From NCBI RefSeq assembly GCF_024704835.1, contig NZ_JAMXBE010000001.1:496001-560000 (forward strand): 64,000 nt of DNA, given 5' to 3'. Position 1 is the stretch's first letter. Every line of letters starts with the position of its first letter. Shown here piece by piece: positions 8,762 through 17,567 of this stretch. A model generated the notes under the pieces. It saw only the letters and a list, made by a program, of their open reading frames with translations. It was not told the origin of the DNA and did no database searches. The position numbers and the translations under genes were made by a program. The stretch comes from Parapedobacter tibetensis. Lineage in GTDB: Bacteria > Bacteroidota > Bacteroidia > Sphingobacteriales > Sphingobacteriaceae.

Positions 8762-10207
8762 TTAGGTGTTTTCTGGTAGCGATTTTTTACGGATCAAATA
8801 ATACACGGGGATCCCCAATAAAGCGATGATGATTCCCGGCCATGTGTAATTGGGTTTATAGATAATCATCAACACAATAAAAGCAATACCCATAAAGATA
8901 TAAATCATCGGTAGCACCGGATAGCCAAAGGCCTTATAGGGCCGCGGTACATCCGGCCGCGATCTACGCAATCGGAAAATACCGATAATGGCCAATACGT
9001 AGAAGATGACCACCACACTGGAGATCATGTCCAGCAGGTCGCCATACTTACCACTTAAGCACCACAATGAAGCAATGATACATTGCAACCAAAGGGCTAC
9101 ACCGGGAACGGCAGATTTATTGAGCTGCCCGACTTTCTTGAAGAAAAGCCCATCCTGTGCCATCGAATAGTAAACCCTTGCTCCGGCTAGGATGAGCCCA
9201 TTGTTGCATCCGAACGTGGAAACCATGATCATGACCGCAATGATGGTAATACCGACGGGGCCGAAAATCTCCTGGGCGGCAGTCATCGCCACCCGATCTT
9301 TATCAGATGCCGCCATTTGCTCCATGGTCAGTACACCGGTGTACATGAGATTGGTCAGGAGGTAAACGATGGTAACGATGATGGTACCTAAAGCCAAACT
9401 CAGCCCCACATTACGGCTCGGATTCTTGATTTCGCCGGCCACGGAAGACGAAGCATGCCACGAGTCACTACTGAATATGGCCCCCACCATCCCTGCGGCA
9501 ATGGCTCCTAATGCGGCAAATGTCGTGTAATCGGCCAAGGAGCCATCAACATTCAGCCTACGAAGATTCCAAGCATCGCCTGATAGCCAATTGGCTTGCC
9601 ACACCTCGCTATTGAAGGCAAATAGGCCGAAAAGCACCAACCCCGACAGGCTCACGATTTTCACGACGGTGATAGACGTCTGCACGGCCTTACCGCTGTT
9701 GACCCCACGGGTGTTGATAATAGTAAGGAGCAAAATAACCACAATGGAAACCAGCTGGGCGGACGACAGCTGTAAAAAGCCGAGATCCATAAGGATGACA
9801 TCCTCGTCCAACTGCGGGAGGAGGTAAGCCGTGAATTTGGCGAATGCCACCCCTACAGCGGCAATCGTGGCGGTCTGTATTACCGTGAAAAACGTCCACC
9901 CAAAAACAAAGCTGACCAGGGGATTGTACGCTTCCCGCAAATAAATGTACTGCCCACCGGCTTTAGGGAACATCGCACTCAACTCTCCGTAGCTCAACGC
10001 GGCGGTCAGCGTCATAAATCCGGTAATCAGCCATACGGCCATCAACCAGCCGGCGCTTCCGGTATTCCGTGCAATATCCGCACTTACAATAAAAATACCC
10101 GAACCGATCATGCTCCCCGCTACCAGCATGGTGGCATCCATCAATCCCAAGGACGATTTGAACCCTACATCTTCTCCTTTCATCTGTTGAGGTTGATTAT
10201 TGTTCAT
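8762..10207 (-). CDS. APC-superfamily amino acid permease
   Basis: A 481-residue integral membrane protein with about 12 transmembrane segments, in the amino acid-polyamine-organocation superfamily. The first helix carries the family motif GSMIGSGIFI at about residues 32-41. A conserved SYGELSAMFPKAGGQYIYLR loop follows helix 2. It should import amino acids, or exchange them, across the inner membrane; which ones cannot be said. Its start overlaps the stop of the upstream DUF885 gene by four bases, so translation is coupled. With the S9 peptidase downstream, the operon forms a peptide breakdown and uptake set. Confidence 0.9.
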   Translation of the reverse strand: MNNNQPQQMKGEDVGFKSSLGLMDATMLVAGSMIGSGIFIVSADIARNTGSAGWLMAVWLITGFMTLTAALSYGELSAMFPKAGGQYIYLREAYNPLVSFVFGWTFFTVIQTATIAAVGVAFAKFTAYLLPQLDEDVILMDLGFLQLSSAQLVSIVVILLLTIINTRGVNSGKAVQTSITVVKIVSLSGLVLFGLFAFNSEVWQANWLSGDAWNLRRLNVDGSLADYTTFAALGAIAAGMVGAIFSSDSWHASSSVAGEIKNPSRNVGLSLALGTIIVTIVYLLTNLMYTGVLTMEQMAASDKDRVAMTAAQEIFGPVGITIIAVMIMVSTFGCNNGLILAGARVYYSMAQDGLFFKKVGQLNKSAVPGVALWLQCIIASLWCLSGKYGDLLDMISSVVVIFYVLAIIGIFRLRRSRPDVPRPYKAFGYPVLPMIYIFMGIAFIVLMIIYKPNYTWPGIIIALLGIPVYYLIRKKSLPENT

Positions 10208-11991
10208 TTATTGAAATCATAAAACTTCCAGGTTGATTGGTAGTTCCGCTCAAGCCGTTGGTTGATGAGTGTCGCCCGTAACAACTCCATCGGCAGATAA
10301 TTTTCTTTGATGACCGCATCATGGAATTGTTTATGGGTCATTTTTCCGCTATCTACCAATTCATTTTTGATACTCATCAATTGCAGGCCGCCCACCAGAT
10401 AAGCCAGTTGGTACAGCGGACTGTAGTTGGCCTCAAACGAACGTTTCACCTCACCATGGGCATTGGCGGGTTCATGGCCAACGCGGTCTACCAGGTAATC
10501 GATACATTGCTGAGGCGTCCATTCACCTAGGTGGTATTTGATGGAAAACGTGATGCGCGCACAACGATGCATCCGCCAAAAAAGCATGCCTATACGCTCT
10601 TCGGGTGTTTTAGCAAATCCCTTATCGTACAGGAGTAATTCCCAATATAAGGTCCACCCTTCCGTCCAAAAAGGCGTATTGAACGCTTCCCGACGGTAAG
10701 GCTTGTATCTACTGTTCATAAAATATTGCAGGTGGTGGCCAGGTACGAGTTCGTGCTGCACGGTACCCCTTGAGAAATACGGGTTGTTGCCGCGCATGCT
10801 CATCAGTTTTTGCGGATGCGACATGGTATTGGTGGGGTATGATACGCTTATCTCGCGACCGCCAGTAAAGAATGGGTTCACCAGTTGGCGCTCGGGCGTC
10901 ATCATAATCATTCCCCATGTTTCTTCGGCCAATGGTGGCAAATCCATCAGTTCATTGGCCTTGATGAAGTTGATGGCGTCGTCATTGAGCTTGATGATAA
11001 GCTCAGGTTGCTTGCCTGCCGGGACGTAACTATTTTTTACTTTCTCCTGTGCAGCTTTCCAGTCGTCGCCAAACCCCATTTCTCGAGATGCCTTGAGCAA
11101 CTCGGCTTCACACCAGGCAAATTCCTGATCGGCTAGCTTCAGCAATTCATCGGCTGAATAGGCAATCATTTCATCCTTTAGCCGCCGGTTGAGCTCTTCT
11201 CGGCCAATCGGTTGTCCCCCGATGTTACTGCCGTCGTCAAACACCTTGGCATCGCTCTTGGATCGAATCGATTTCGCATATTCTCCAAGCGCTTCATCAA
11301 ATGCTTTATAAGGTTCGGGAACCCACCAGGTGAACACTGGGTCATAACCGTTGTAAAAGTCAAATGCGTTTTTTAACCGTGCTTTCAAGCCATCTACAGC
11401 ATCACCCGCAAAGTTCGCGTCATTTTGACTAAGCTTATCCACACCTTCCAATGTAGTTTTGGCATCCTGCAGTTGGGTGAGTGCATCATGTAGGAGCTGC
11501 GCCACCTGTTCCCCTTGAACCGTAGTCCCCCGTCTGCGTTGCGCCTCAAAATCATAGACAGCGTTGGCAAATGGCAGGTGATTAGCTATCCCTTGGTATT
11601 GTGTTGCTTCGTCCTTTAGGTTTTTCTGGCTGGCTTCTATCTTGCGTTTGAGTAAAATGTAGTCTACTTGACCATAAATACTCATCCCATCGAAATCTAG
11701 CTTTGCCAACTTATCCAAGTATTCATTATTCAGCTTAATCAGCCTTTCTCGTTCTGCCGGTGAATTGGCTACCGCCGTACCACCCCATCGACCACCAGCA
11801 CCTGATGACATGGGTCCATAAAAATATTGGATCGCCCGTACATCATGTCCGTACTGCACGACCAATCCAGAGCTTTCGCTGGCTTGTTCGTATAGGCTAG
11901 CCAATTGGCTACTTGACTGCGCCGATGCCAAAAACGGCGCTATCAACATCAATAACAAAAAAACAGGGTAGTTAAGTGATTTATACTTCAT
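10204..11991 (-). CDS. Exported DUF885 protein (putative metallo-carboxypeptidase-like)
   Basis: A 595-residue protein with a signal peptide (MKYKSLNYPVFLLLMLIAPFLASAQ, the last residues marking the cleavage site) and one long DUF885 domain. The domain's signature, HELVPGHHLQ, starts at about residue 413 and resembles a zinc-peptidase helix. DUF885 proteins are widely suspected to be peptidases, but direct proof is limited. It is the first gene of a leftward operon with an amino acid permease and a DPP-IV-like peptidase, which supports a peptide-degrading role in the periplasm. The 275 bases upstream (11992-12266) should hold the operon promoter; no box is clear there. Confidence 0.85.
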   Translation of the reverse strand: MKYKSLNYPVFLLLMLIAPFLASAQSSSQLASLYEQASESSGLVVQYGHDVRAIQYFYGPMSSGAGGRWGGTAVANSPAERERLIKLNNEYLDKLAKLDFDGMSIYGQVDYILLKRKIEASQKNLKDEATQYQGIANHLPFANAVYDFEAQRRRGTTVQGEQVAQLLHDALTQLQDAKTTLEGVDKLSQNDANFAGDAVDGLKARLKNAFDFYNGYDPVFTWWVPEPYKAFDEALGEYAKSIRSKSDAKVFDDGSNIGGQPIGREELNRRLKDEMIAYSADELLKLADQEFAWCEAELLKASREMGFGDDWKAAQEKVKNSYVPAGKQPELIIKLNDDAINFIKANELMDLPPLAEETWGMIMMTPERQLVNPFFTGGREISVSYPTNTMSHPQKLMSMRGNNPYFSRGTVQHELVPGHHLQYFMNSRYKPYRREAFNTPFWTEGWTLYWELLLYDKGFAKTPEERIGMLFWRMHRCARITFSIKYHLGEWTPQQCIDYLVDRVGHEPANAHGEVKRSFEANYSPLYQLAYLVGGLQLMSIKNELVDSGKMTHKQFHDAVIKENYLPMELLRATLINQRLERNYQSTWKFYDFNK

Positions 11992-12266
11992 GAATCAACA
12001 TTCGTTTAAAAAATATGTAACAAAACAATCGTTCCAAACCATTTCCTGGACAACACCATACCTCCTCAAACAAGTTGCAACAGGTTTTTCTCAAATTGGA
12101 TTAGCTAAACGATGCTTACACGGTGATAAGTCATCATATCGGCAAATATAGGTAAGATGACCTTATGTAGATAGTCACATATTAACCATTCTTACCCCGA
12201 TTTGCACAGGGCTTTGTAACATCATGAATATAATTTAAGGGGAATTTATGGATAGGCGCCCTAACC

Positions 12267-13409
12267 TCAGTCTTTGAGCACTTCTCTTGAAATGACCATC
12301 CTTTGAATCTCAGACGTGCCTTCATAGATTTGGGTGATCTTGGCATCACGCATCAAACGCTCCACATGGTATTCCTTTACAAAACCGTAACCACCATGGA
12401 TTTGTACGGCTTCCACCGTGGTGTTCATCGCCACTTCGGATGCATAGAGTTTGGCCATGGATGAAGCTTGCACATAAGGCAGGTCATTGTCTTTGAGCCA
12501 TGCGGCCTTAAGGCATAATAGACGTGCTGCCTCTATTTGTGTAGCCATATCGGCCAATTTGAATTGGATGGCTTGGTGCTCGGCAATGGGCTTGCCAAAG
12601 GTTTGGCGTTCCTTGGCGTAATTTAAAGCGAGCTCATAGGCCCCTGAAGCGATACCCAGTGCTTGCGCGGCAATGCCTATGCGGCCACCTTCCAGTGTTT
12701 TCATCGCGAATTTGAAACCAAATCCATCTTCGCCAATACGGTTTTCCTTGGGGACTTTCACATCGCTGAACATTAAGGAATGGGTATCTGAGCCTCGGAT
12801 GCCCAATTTATTCTCTTTCGGCCCTATGGTAAACCCTTCCATCCCTTTCTCCACGATGAGGGCATTGATGCCGCGGTGCCCTTTGTCTGGGTAGGTTTGC
12901 GCAATCACCAAATAGGTGGAGGCCGTGCCGCCATTGGTTATCCAGTTTTTGGTGCCGTTGAGTAAGTAATGGTCACCTTTATCTTCGGCCGTGGTGCGCT
13001 GTGAGGTAGCATCAGAGCCTGCTTCGGGCTCTGATAGGCAGAAAGCTCCGATGTGTTCGCCTGCTGCCAAGGGTTTGAGGTATTTTTCTTTTTGGGCTTC
13101 GGTAGCATATTTTTCAAGGCCATAGCATACCAAGGAATTGTTGACGGATACCACCACCGATGCAGAGGCATCTATTTTGGATAATTCTTCCATCACCAGT
13201 ACATACGATACGGTATCCAACCCCGCCCCATTGTATTTGGGGTCGACCATCATGCCCAAGAAACCTAGCTCACCAAGTTTTTTGACCTGTTCGGTAGGAA
13301 ATTTCTGATGCTCGTCGCGTTCGATGACACCGGGTTTCAGTTCGCTTTGTGCAAAATCACGAGCGGCATCCCGGATCATTTGTTGTTCTTCGGTGAGTTC
13401 GAATATCAT
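12267..13409 (-). CDS. Acyl-CoA dehydrogenase
   Basis: An FAD-dependent acyl-CoA dehydrogenase of 380 residues, full length for the short/medium-chain type. It catalyses the first step of beta-oxidation, or a step of branched amino acid breakdown. Visible marks are AFCLSEPEAGSDA (flavin contact, about residues 127-139), KNWITNGG, QTFGKPIAEHQAIQ and the C-terminal RDAKITQIYEGTSEIQR. The last supplies the catalytic base E363. It is cytoplasmic. It stands alone, with a clear -7 box and a 16-base palindrome upstream. Butyryl-CoA dehydrogenases are the closest general type, but chain-length preference cannot be read. Confidence 0.93.
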   Translation of the reverse strand: MIFELTEEQQMIRDAARDFAQSELKPGVIERDEHQKFPTEQVKKLGELGFLGMMVDPKYNGAGLDTVSYVLVMEELSKIDASASVVVSVNNSLVCYGLEKYATEAQKEKYLKPLAAGEHIGAFCLSEPEAGSDATSQRTTAEDKGDHYLLNGTKNWITNGGTASTYLVIAQTYPDKGHRGINALIVEKGMEGFTIGPKENKLGIRGSDTHSLMFSDVKVPKENRIGEDGFGFKFAMKTLEGGRIGIAAQALGIASGAYELALNYAKERQTFGKPIAEHQAIQFKLADMATQIEAARLLCLKAAWLKDNDLPYVQASSMAKLYASEVAMNTTVEAVQIHGGYGFVKEYHVERLMRDAKITQIYEGTSEIQRMVISREVLKD

Positions 13410-13447
13410 AATTAAGCGGTTTTTACTAGCACAACAGTGGTTCGGAA

Positions 13448-13455
13448 CAAAGATA
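13448..13455 (-). promoter_or_regulatory. -7 box of the acyl-CoA dehydrogenase gene
   Basis: On the minus strand the sequence is TATCTTTG, a full match to TAnnTTTG, lying 38 bases before the ATG at 13409. No clean -33 TTTG is seen at the expected distance; the palindrome at 13465-13480 occupies that space. Confidence 0.5.
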
Positions 13456-13464
13456 GCAAAAAAT

Positions 13465-13480
13465 ACTATGCAAGCATAGT
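13465..13480. promoter_or_regulatory. Operator-like palindrome at acyl-CoA dehydrogenase promoter
   Basis: ACTATGC-AA-GCATAGT is a perfect 7-base inverted repeat with a 2-base centre. It sits 9 bases upstream of the minus-strand -7 box, between the -7 and -33 positions. That is where a repressor such as a TetR-family fatty-acid regulator would act. The identity of any binding protein is inference. Confidence 0.4.
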
Positions 13481-13603
13481 GTTTTACACGGCCTTATTGC
13501 CCTTTTATACCGATTACTCATTACCAACTACCGCCTACTAATTTTTCACAACATCACCTTTACATCCGATGTAACTTCGGATATAAATTTTAATTTTTTG
13601 ATT

Positions 13604-14455
13604 ATGAAATTAGTACACTTCTTCTACTTAATGGCTTGGGTAATTTTTATACCCGGAGCTTGCAAAAGGGACCACAACCCCTCTCCGGCACCGGAAAAAG
13701 AAACAGTGCTCAGTAAAATATACAAGAATGGTGTTCTGTATATGGAATATAGCTATGATGCTAACATGAAGGCAATTAATCGGATAAATACTTACAAGTC
13801 CGACGGGCAGCTGCAGAATGCAGTGGAATTTGCGTACGATTCGAATGGTTTGTTGGGAAGCTATACCAACTATGACGATTCCGGAGAGCCGACTACAAAA
13901 ATGCTTTTCACTAAAGATGAAAACGGACATTTTCAAGAGGGTGAGTTGGTTTCCTTAAGCGGAGCCAACACGGGGCAGGTCGTTAACCGGCACAAATATT
14001 CCTACAATGCCGATGGGCTTATCAACAGAGAAGCATGGCTCAGCCTCTCCACTGGGGCCGAGAAATCGGCCAGGGAATACACCTATTACCCCAACGGGAA
14101 CCTGAAAGCCTATCACTACTACGAGAAGCTTCAACCCATGGCCATGCTGTCGCACAAAGCTGAATTCTCGCCAGCGGGAAGCCCCTTGCCGGAAACCATC
14201 GCCAAACACAAAGGGTACCCCATCAATTTTCTGATTTATGAATTTGTGGCGGAAAAAATACATTACACCATCTATGACAATTCCGGTTCAGGAGATGATA
14301 CGGAATATGCTTATCATTTTACCGACAGGGAATATAATGAGCAAGGATTCGTTATCAGCCAAAACAATACGCTTTTTGACCCACCTCCCCCCCCGTCTGA
14401 AATATTGACTATAGGTGTAAAAACAACCTATAGGTATGAATATATAGAACTATGA
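13604..14455 (+). CDS. YD-repeat-like lipoprotein
   Basis: A lipoprotein of 283 residues from the ATG at 13604 (an ATG two codons earlier is also possible). The signal is MKLVHFFYLMAWVIFIPGAC, with the lipid-bearing cysteine at about residue 20. The rest is a chain of short strands of YD-repeat type, such as MEYSYDANMKAINRIN, FAYDSNGLLGSYTNYD, YSYNADGLI and YTYYPNGNLKAYHYY. It resembles Rhs-like or DUF4595-like cell-surface proteins. It is paralogous to the lipoprotein at 16689-17516. Near its end a run of eight C (14387-14394) encodes a proline stretch. It is the first gene of a five-gene run; the exact function is unknown. Confidence 0.7.
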   Translation: MKLVHFFYLMAWVIFIPGACKRDHNPSPAPEKETVLSKIYKNGVLYMEYSYDANMKAINRINTYKSDGQLQNAVEFAYDSNGLLGSYTNYDDSGEPTTKMLFTKDENGHFQEGELVSLSGANTGQVVNRHKYSYNADGLINREAWLSLSTGAEKSAREYTYYPNGNLKAYHYYEKLQPMAMLSHKAEFSPAGSPLPETIAKHKGYPINFLIYEFVAEKIHYTIYDNSGSGDDTEYAYHFTDREYNEQGFVISQNNTLFDPPPPPSEILTIGVKTTYRYEYIEL

Positions 14456-14467
14456 GAAGGGCCAAAA

Positions 14468-15079
14468 ATGAAAATCATGAAAAAGCCATATTTAATCATT
14501 GCAGCGTTGTTTATTGCAGCAGTTTTCACGCACTGCGAAAAAGAAAACACGGCCACGCCACGGGATACCGAAGGGACAACATGCGTAGCTCCCATCGATG
14601 CCATAGCGCAATTCCTTGAACTTGAGACCACCGAGGAGAAAGTTACCCTTGAAATATTTCTCAAGTTAAAAAATGTTGATGGTGAAGTAACAGATGATAG
14701 CCATAAAGGTGAAATTAACATCCTTTCGCTTGATTGGGACACGGGTATCCAACTAGCTGATGAAATCGGCGGCCGTGAGTCCATAGGAAAAAAAGTACAA
14801 TCATTTAATTTCAAAAAATATAAGGATAAAACAACCCCTGTATTGAAGGAAGCGCTTTCCTCACAAAAAATATTCCCGGAAGTCCTGCTCTCGATCCGCA
14901 AGATCACCGATGGACAGCAGCAGAAGGAAATGAAGATCAAATTAAGAGACGTGGTCATCTCCTCTATTTCGGCCGTGGATACCCAAGGAGATGACGTAAT
15001 GCCCATTGAACAAATAGATTTAGGAAGTTGGTCAAAGGTAGAAGGATTGGATGTTAGTTGGGGTAAGTCTGGTTTCTAA
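14468..15079 (+). CDS. Hcp-fold lipoprotein
   Basis: A 203-residue protein with a lipoprotein-like signal (MKKPYLIIAALFIAAVFTHC, starting at 14477; an ATG at 14468 lies just upstream). The mature part matches the Hcp1 family (type VI secretion tube protein) in order. FLKLKNVDGEVTDDSHKGEI opens it, then ILSLDWDTG, VQSFNFKKYKDKTTPVLKEA, KMKIKLRDVVISSISA and DDVMPIEQIDL. Hcp proteins normally lack a signal and form hexameric rings. Here the domain would be held in an outer membrane or periplasmic site, and no other type VI gene is in the window. It lies 12 bases after a YD-repeat lipoprotein gene. The role is unknown. Confidence 0.65.
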   Translation: MKIMKKPYLIIAALFIAAVFTHCEKENTATPRDTEGTTCVAPIDAIAQFLELETTEEKVTLEIFLKLKNVDGEVTDDSHKGEINILSLDWDTGIQLADEIGGRESIGKKVQSFNFKKYKDKTTPVLKEALSSQKIFPEVLLSIRKITDGQQQKEMKIKLRDVVISSISAVDTQGDDVMPIEQIDLGSWSKVEGLDVSWGKSGF

Positions 15080-15130
15080 AAGGATAAACGCAAAACATTT
15101 ACTTTTAATTATAACTAAAAATTTAAAATT

Positions 15131-15526
15131 ATGACAACCCTTGCAGATTATCTTATTATCCGTGATAACCCGTTCGAAATAGGAACAGGTAATCTCACGC
15201 AGCCCAGCGCTTTTGATTTTGAGTTACCTAGCGACTATGTAAAGGGTACTAATGTAGCCAAGCCCATTTTGCAATTTATAGTAAGGGGTATCTTGGATGA
15301 CGACTATTTTTTCCAGATCGGCTTCAATGACCCTCAACAGCTTCAGAGCAAATCTGAAGTTCGGTATAAGTTCAAAGATGTATCCAAAAGCAGGATTTTT
15401 ACCATGCATGAAGCCATCGACGGCAGTAAGCTAAAACCGGGAAAGAACCGGGTTTACTTCAGGATTATTGAAGGCAAAGTAGGCTTTTCTGACGTAGTGC
15501 TTTGGTTTCAGCGAAAAAGAAATTAA
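15131..15526 (+). CDS. Small protein with C-terminal SDVVLWFQR motif, function unknown
   Basis: A 131-residue protein without a signal peptide or membrane segment. It looks all-beta: strands such as KPILQFIVRGILDD, YFFQIGF and NRVYFRIIEGKVGFSDVVLW suggest a jelly-roll-like sandwich. The ending GFSDVVLWFQRKRN recalls a family of small uncharacterised bacterial proteins that end in the same way; the family name is not certain. It follows the Hcp-fold lipoprotein gene by 51 bases and precedes a PD40 propeller lipoprotein. It could be a cytoplasmic partner or be exported by an unknown route. No function is assigned. Confidence 0.6.
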   Translation: MTTLADYLIIRDNPFEIGTGNLTQPSAFDFELPSDYVKGTNVAKPILQFIVRGILDDDYFFQIGFNDPQQLQSKSEVRYKFKDVSKSRIFTMHEAIDGSKLKPGKNRVYFRIIEGKVGFSDVVLWFQRKRN

Positions 15527-15641
15527 CCCTCCAGCGCATACCGATTTAAGTCGACAGTTGTCGCGACACAGTAGTCAACACGCTAACATACCGGAATAGT
15601 TATGCATAGCAAACGGCGAACTCGTAAACAAAACAATAATT

Positions 15642-16622
15642 ATGAAAAATTCAATCAAATTCCTGATCAAACACCTATTGCTAGCCACTATGGCGACGGC
15701 ATCGTTCAATATGATCTCCTGCGAAAAAGCCATGGAGAAACCGGCTGAATCACAAGCACTCTCGGGCTCACAACCTGATCGGATGATTGATGAGCTTGCC
15801 CTTGCCTCAATGCTTGCTAAAAAAAAAGGCGGACGAATTGCGTTCGAGAGTAACCGGGACGGCAATAGTGAACTATACAGCATGAATGCAGACGGCGGCA
15901 ATCTATTACGCCTTACCGTTGAACCGAGTGTTGATGCCTCCCCGGATTGGACACATCATGGCAAGCAAATAGCCTTTGTAAGCCGCCGCGATGGAAACTT
16001 CGAAATTTATGTGATGGACGCTGATGGCAGTAATCCCACCAACCTGACCAATCACCCCGGCCATGACGCCACCCCCGCTTGGTCGCCCCAAAGTAAACAA
16101 ATTGCTTTTTCAAGCGCCCGTGACGGTGGCAGCGACGTCTATGTGATGAATGCAGATGGTACCGATGTTACACGCCTTACTTACGCGCCTGCCAGCGATT
16201 CCTATCCCGTTTGGTCGCATCAGGGTAAACAGATCTTCTTCAACAGCTTCCGCGACGTAAATTGGGAGATTTATGTAATGGATGCGGACGGCTCCAACCC
16301 GGTAAACCTAACCAATCACCCAGCTAATGACAGGGAACCCGCTCTATCGAACAATGGCAAAAAAATTGCTTTCTCAAGCAATCGCGGTGGCAATTACGAT
16401 ATTTATGTGATGAATACAGATGGTACGGGTTTGACACAGCTTACCGACCATTTTGCCGCTGATGTAGAACCTGCTTGGTCGCCGAATAACAAGCAAATCA
16501 CCTTTACGACTTATCGTGACGGGGTTTTCCCCGAAGTTTATGTGATGAACGCGGATGGTACAGGTCAGGTCAACCTCACCAACCATCCGGATTATGACCA
16601 CATGCCTGCATGGGGTAAATAG
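15642..16622 (+). CDS. PD40 (TolB-like) six-bladed propeller lipoprotein
   Basis: A 326-residue lipoprotein. The signal ends at SFNMISC, with the lipid cysteine at about residue 27. From about residue 63 there are six repeats of about 44 residues with the pattern QIAFSSxRDGNxDIYVMNADGT, then LTNHP, then PAWSP. This is the PD40/WD40-like repeat of TolB, and six copies make a closed propeller. In TolB such a propeller binds other envelope proteins; here it more likely acts in recognition at the cell surface or in the periplasm. It lies between the SDVVLWFQR protein and a YD-repeat lipoprotein in one direction of reading. Partner and ligand are unknown. Confidence 0.75.
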   Translation: MKNSIKFLIKHLLLATMATASFNMISCEKAMEKPAESQALSGSQPDRMIDELALASMLAKKKGGRIAFESNRDGNSELYSMNADGGNLLRLTVEPSVDASPDWTHHGKQIAFVSRRDGNFEIYVMDADGSNPTNLTNHPGHDATPAWSPQSKQIAFSSARDGGSDVYVMNADGTDVTRLTYAPASDSYPVWSHQGKQIFFNSFRDVNWEIYVMDADGSNPVNLTNHPANDREPALSNNGKKIAFSSNRGGNYDIYVMNTDGTGLTQLTDHFAADVEPAWSPNNKQITFTTYRDGVFPEVYVMNADGTGQVNLTNHPDYDHMPAWGK

Positions 16623-16688
16623 TGAAGCAAAGCCTAACGCTGACGGTTCGGATCAGGTTGTCCCTAGTAAAACTAAAAACAAAATGTC

Positions 16689-17516
16689 ATGAAACGCTTT
16701 CTATTTTTTCTCTGTGCTACTGCATGGGTCTGCGGTATAACAAACTCCTGTAAAAAGGATACTGCATCTCCAACACCAGATAAGCCTCTGCTTGTCAGCA
16801 TTTCCAGAAACGGCATCACCGATTTCGAGCTGACTTATGATACCGATAAAAAGCTGATCCGTCTGAATTACTATTTCAATGGAACATTTTCCAGCTATAC
16901 GTTGTATGAATATGACGAAAAAGGGATACACGAAACGAGGCGCTACAACGCAAACAATCATGCGCTTCAGTACCGGAACGTATATACCCTGGATAATTTC
17001 GGACGCCTGATAAAAGCCAATAATTATTCCTCAGCAGACCCCGATGAGGTTAACAGCATAAATGAATACGAGTACAATGTATCAGACCAATTAATCAGTG
17101 AGGAGTTCAGGATACCCGGTAATCCGGTATATAGCCGCCAGGAATATGCGTACGACCAGCAGGGCAATTTAACAATAAACGAACGAACCCTTTACCCCGG
17201 CGGCCCCGGAGAATACCTGACTAGCCGACTGACATATACACCGGGAAGCACCCCCTTTCCCGTTGAGTGGAACAGCTACTTGTTCCTGCTTTTCATATCC
17301 GGCCTCGACGATCGGATGAGGGATATGTTCAACGCTGGTAGCGGCTATACCTCCTGGGATAACCAAGGGGAAATTTCCGCCGAGTACGAATATACCGCAG
17401 CCGAACAGCAGTATAATTCCCAGGGCTATCCGACCAGTCAGGTAATAACTCGCCAAGATCTCCTGGACGATGATCCGGATGTAGTACGTGTACTTACCTA
17501 TTCCTATACACAATAG
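16689..17516 (+). CDS. YD-repeat-like lipoprotein, paralogue of 13604-14455
   Basis: A 275-residue lipoprotein with the signal MKRFLFFLCATAWVCGITNSC. It has strands of YD-repeat type: FELTYDTDKKLIRLNYYFNG, YTLDNFGRLIKANNY, YEYNVSDQLISEEF and YAYDQQGNLTINERT. The plan matches the protein at 13604-14455 in length, signal type (CKKD and CKRD after the cysteine) and tail (a TYRYEY or TYSYT ending). The two genes thus bracket the Hcp-fold, SDVVLWFQR and PD40 genes. The next gene downstream is a sensor kinase, after a dyad-flanked promoter-like region. Function is unknown; surface recognition or adhesion is a guess. Confidence 0.7.
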   Translation: MKRFLFFLCATAWVCGITNSCKKDTASPTPDKPLLVSISRNGITDFELTYDTDKKLIRLNYYFNGTFSSYTLYEYDEKGIHETRRYNANNHALQYRNVYTLDNFGRLIKANNYSSADPDEVNSINEYEYNVSDQLISEEFRIPGNPVYSRQEYAYDQQGNLTINERTLYPGGPGEYLTSRLTYTPGSTPFPVEWNSYLFLLFISGLDDRMRDMFNAGSGYTSWDNQGEISAEYEYTAAEQQYNSQGYPTSQVITRQDLLDDDPDVVRVLTYSYTQ

Positions 17517-17519
17517 CAT

Positions 17520-17559
17520 ACCGTTAATGTTTTGTAACTTAGTACATGTAATTAACGGT
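17520..17559. promoter_or_regulatory. Inverted repeat around a promoter-like box before the sensor kinase
   Basis: ACCGTTAAT (17520-17528) and ATTAACGGT (17551-17559) form a perfect 9-base inverted repeat with a 22-base spacer. Inside the spacer lies TAACTTAG (17535-17542), one base off the TAnnTTTG box. The element may be an operator at the promoter of the kinase/regulator pair. It may instead be a hairpin at the end of the lipoprotein operon. Confidence 0.35.
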
Positions 17560-17567
17560 TTAATCTT

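Noticed and set aside
14428-15006. A 192-codon open frame antisense to the Hcp-fold gene
   Set aside because: The sense gene has a clear family match and signal, the antisense has none.
14468-17516. A complete type VI secretion locus around the Hcp-fold gene
   Set aside because: No TssB, TssC, ClpV, VgrG, TssK or membrane-complex gene is present in the window.
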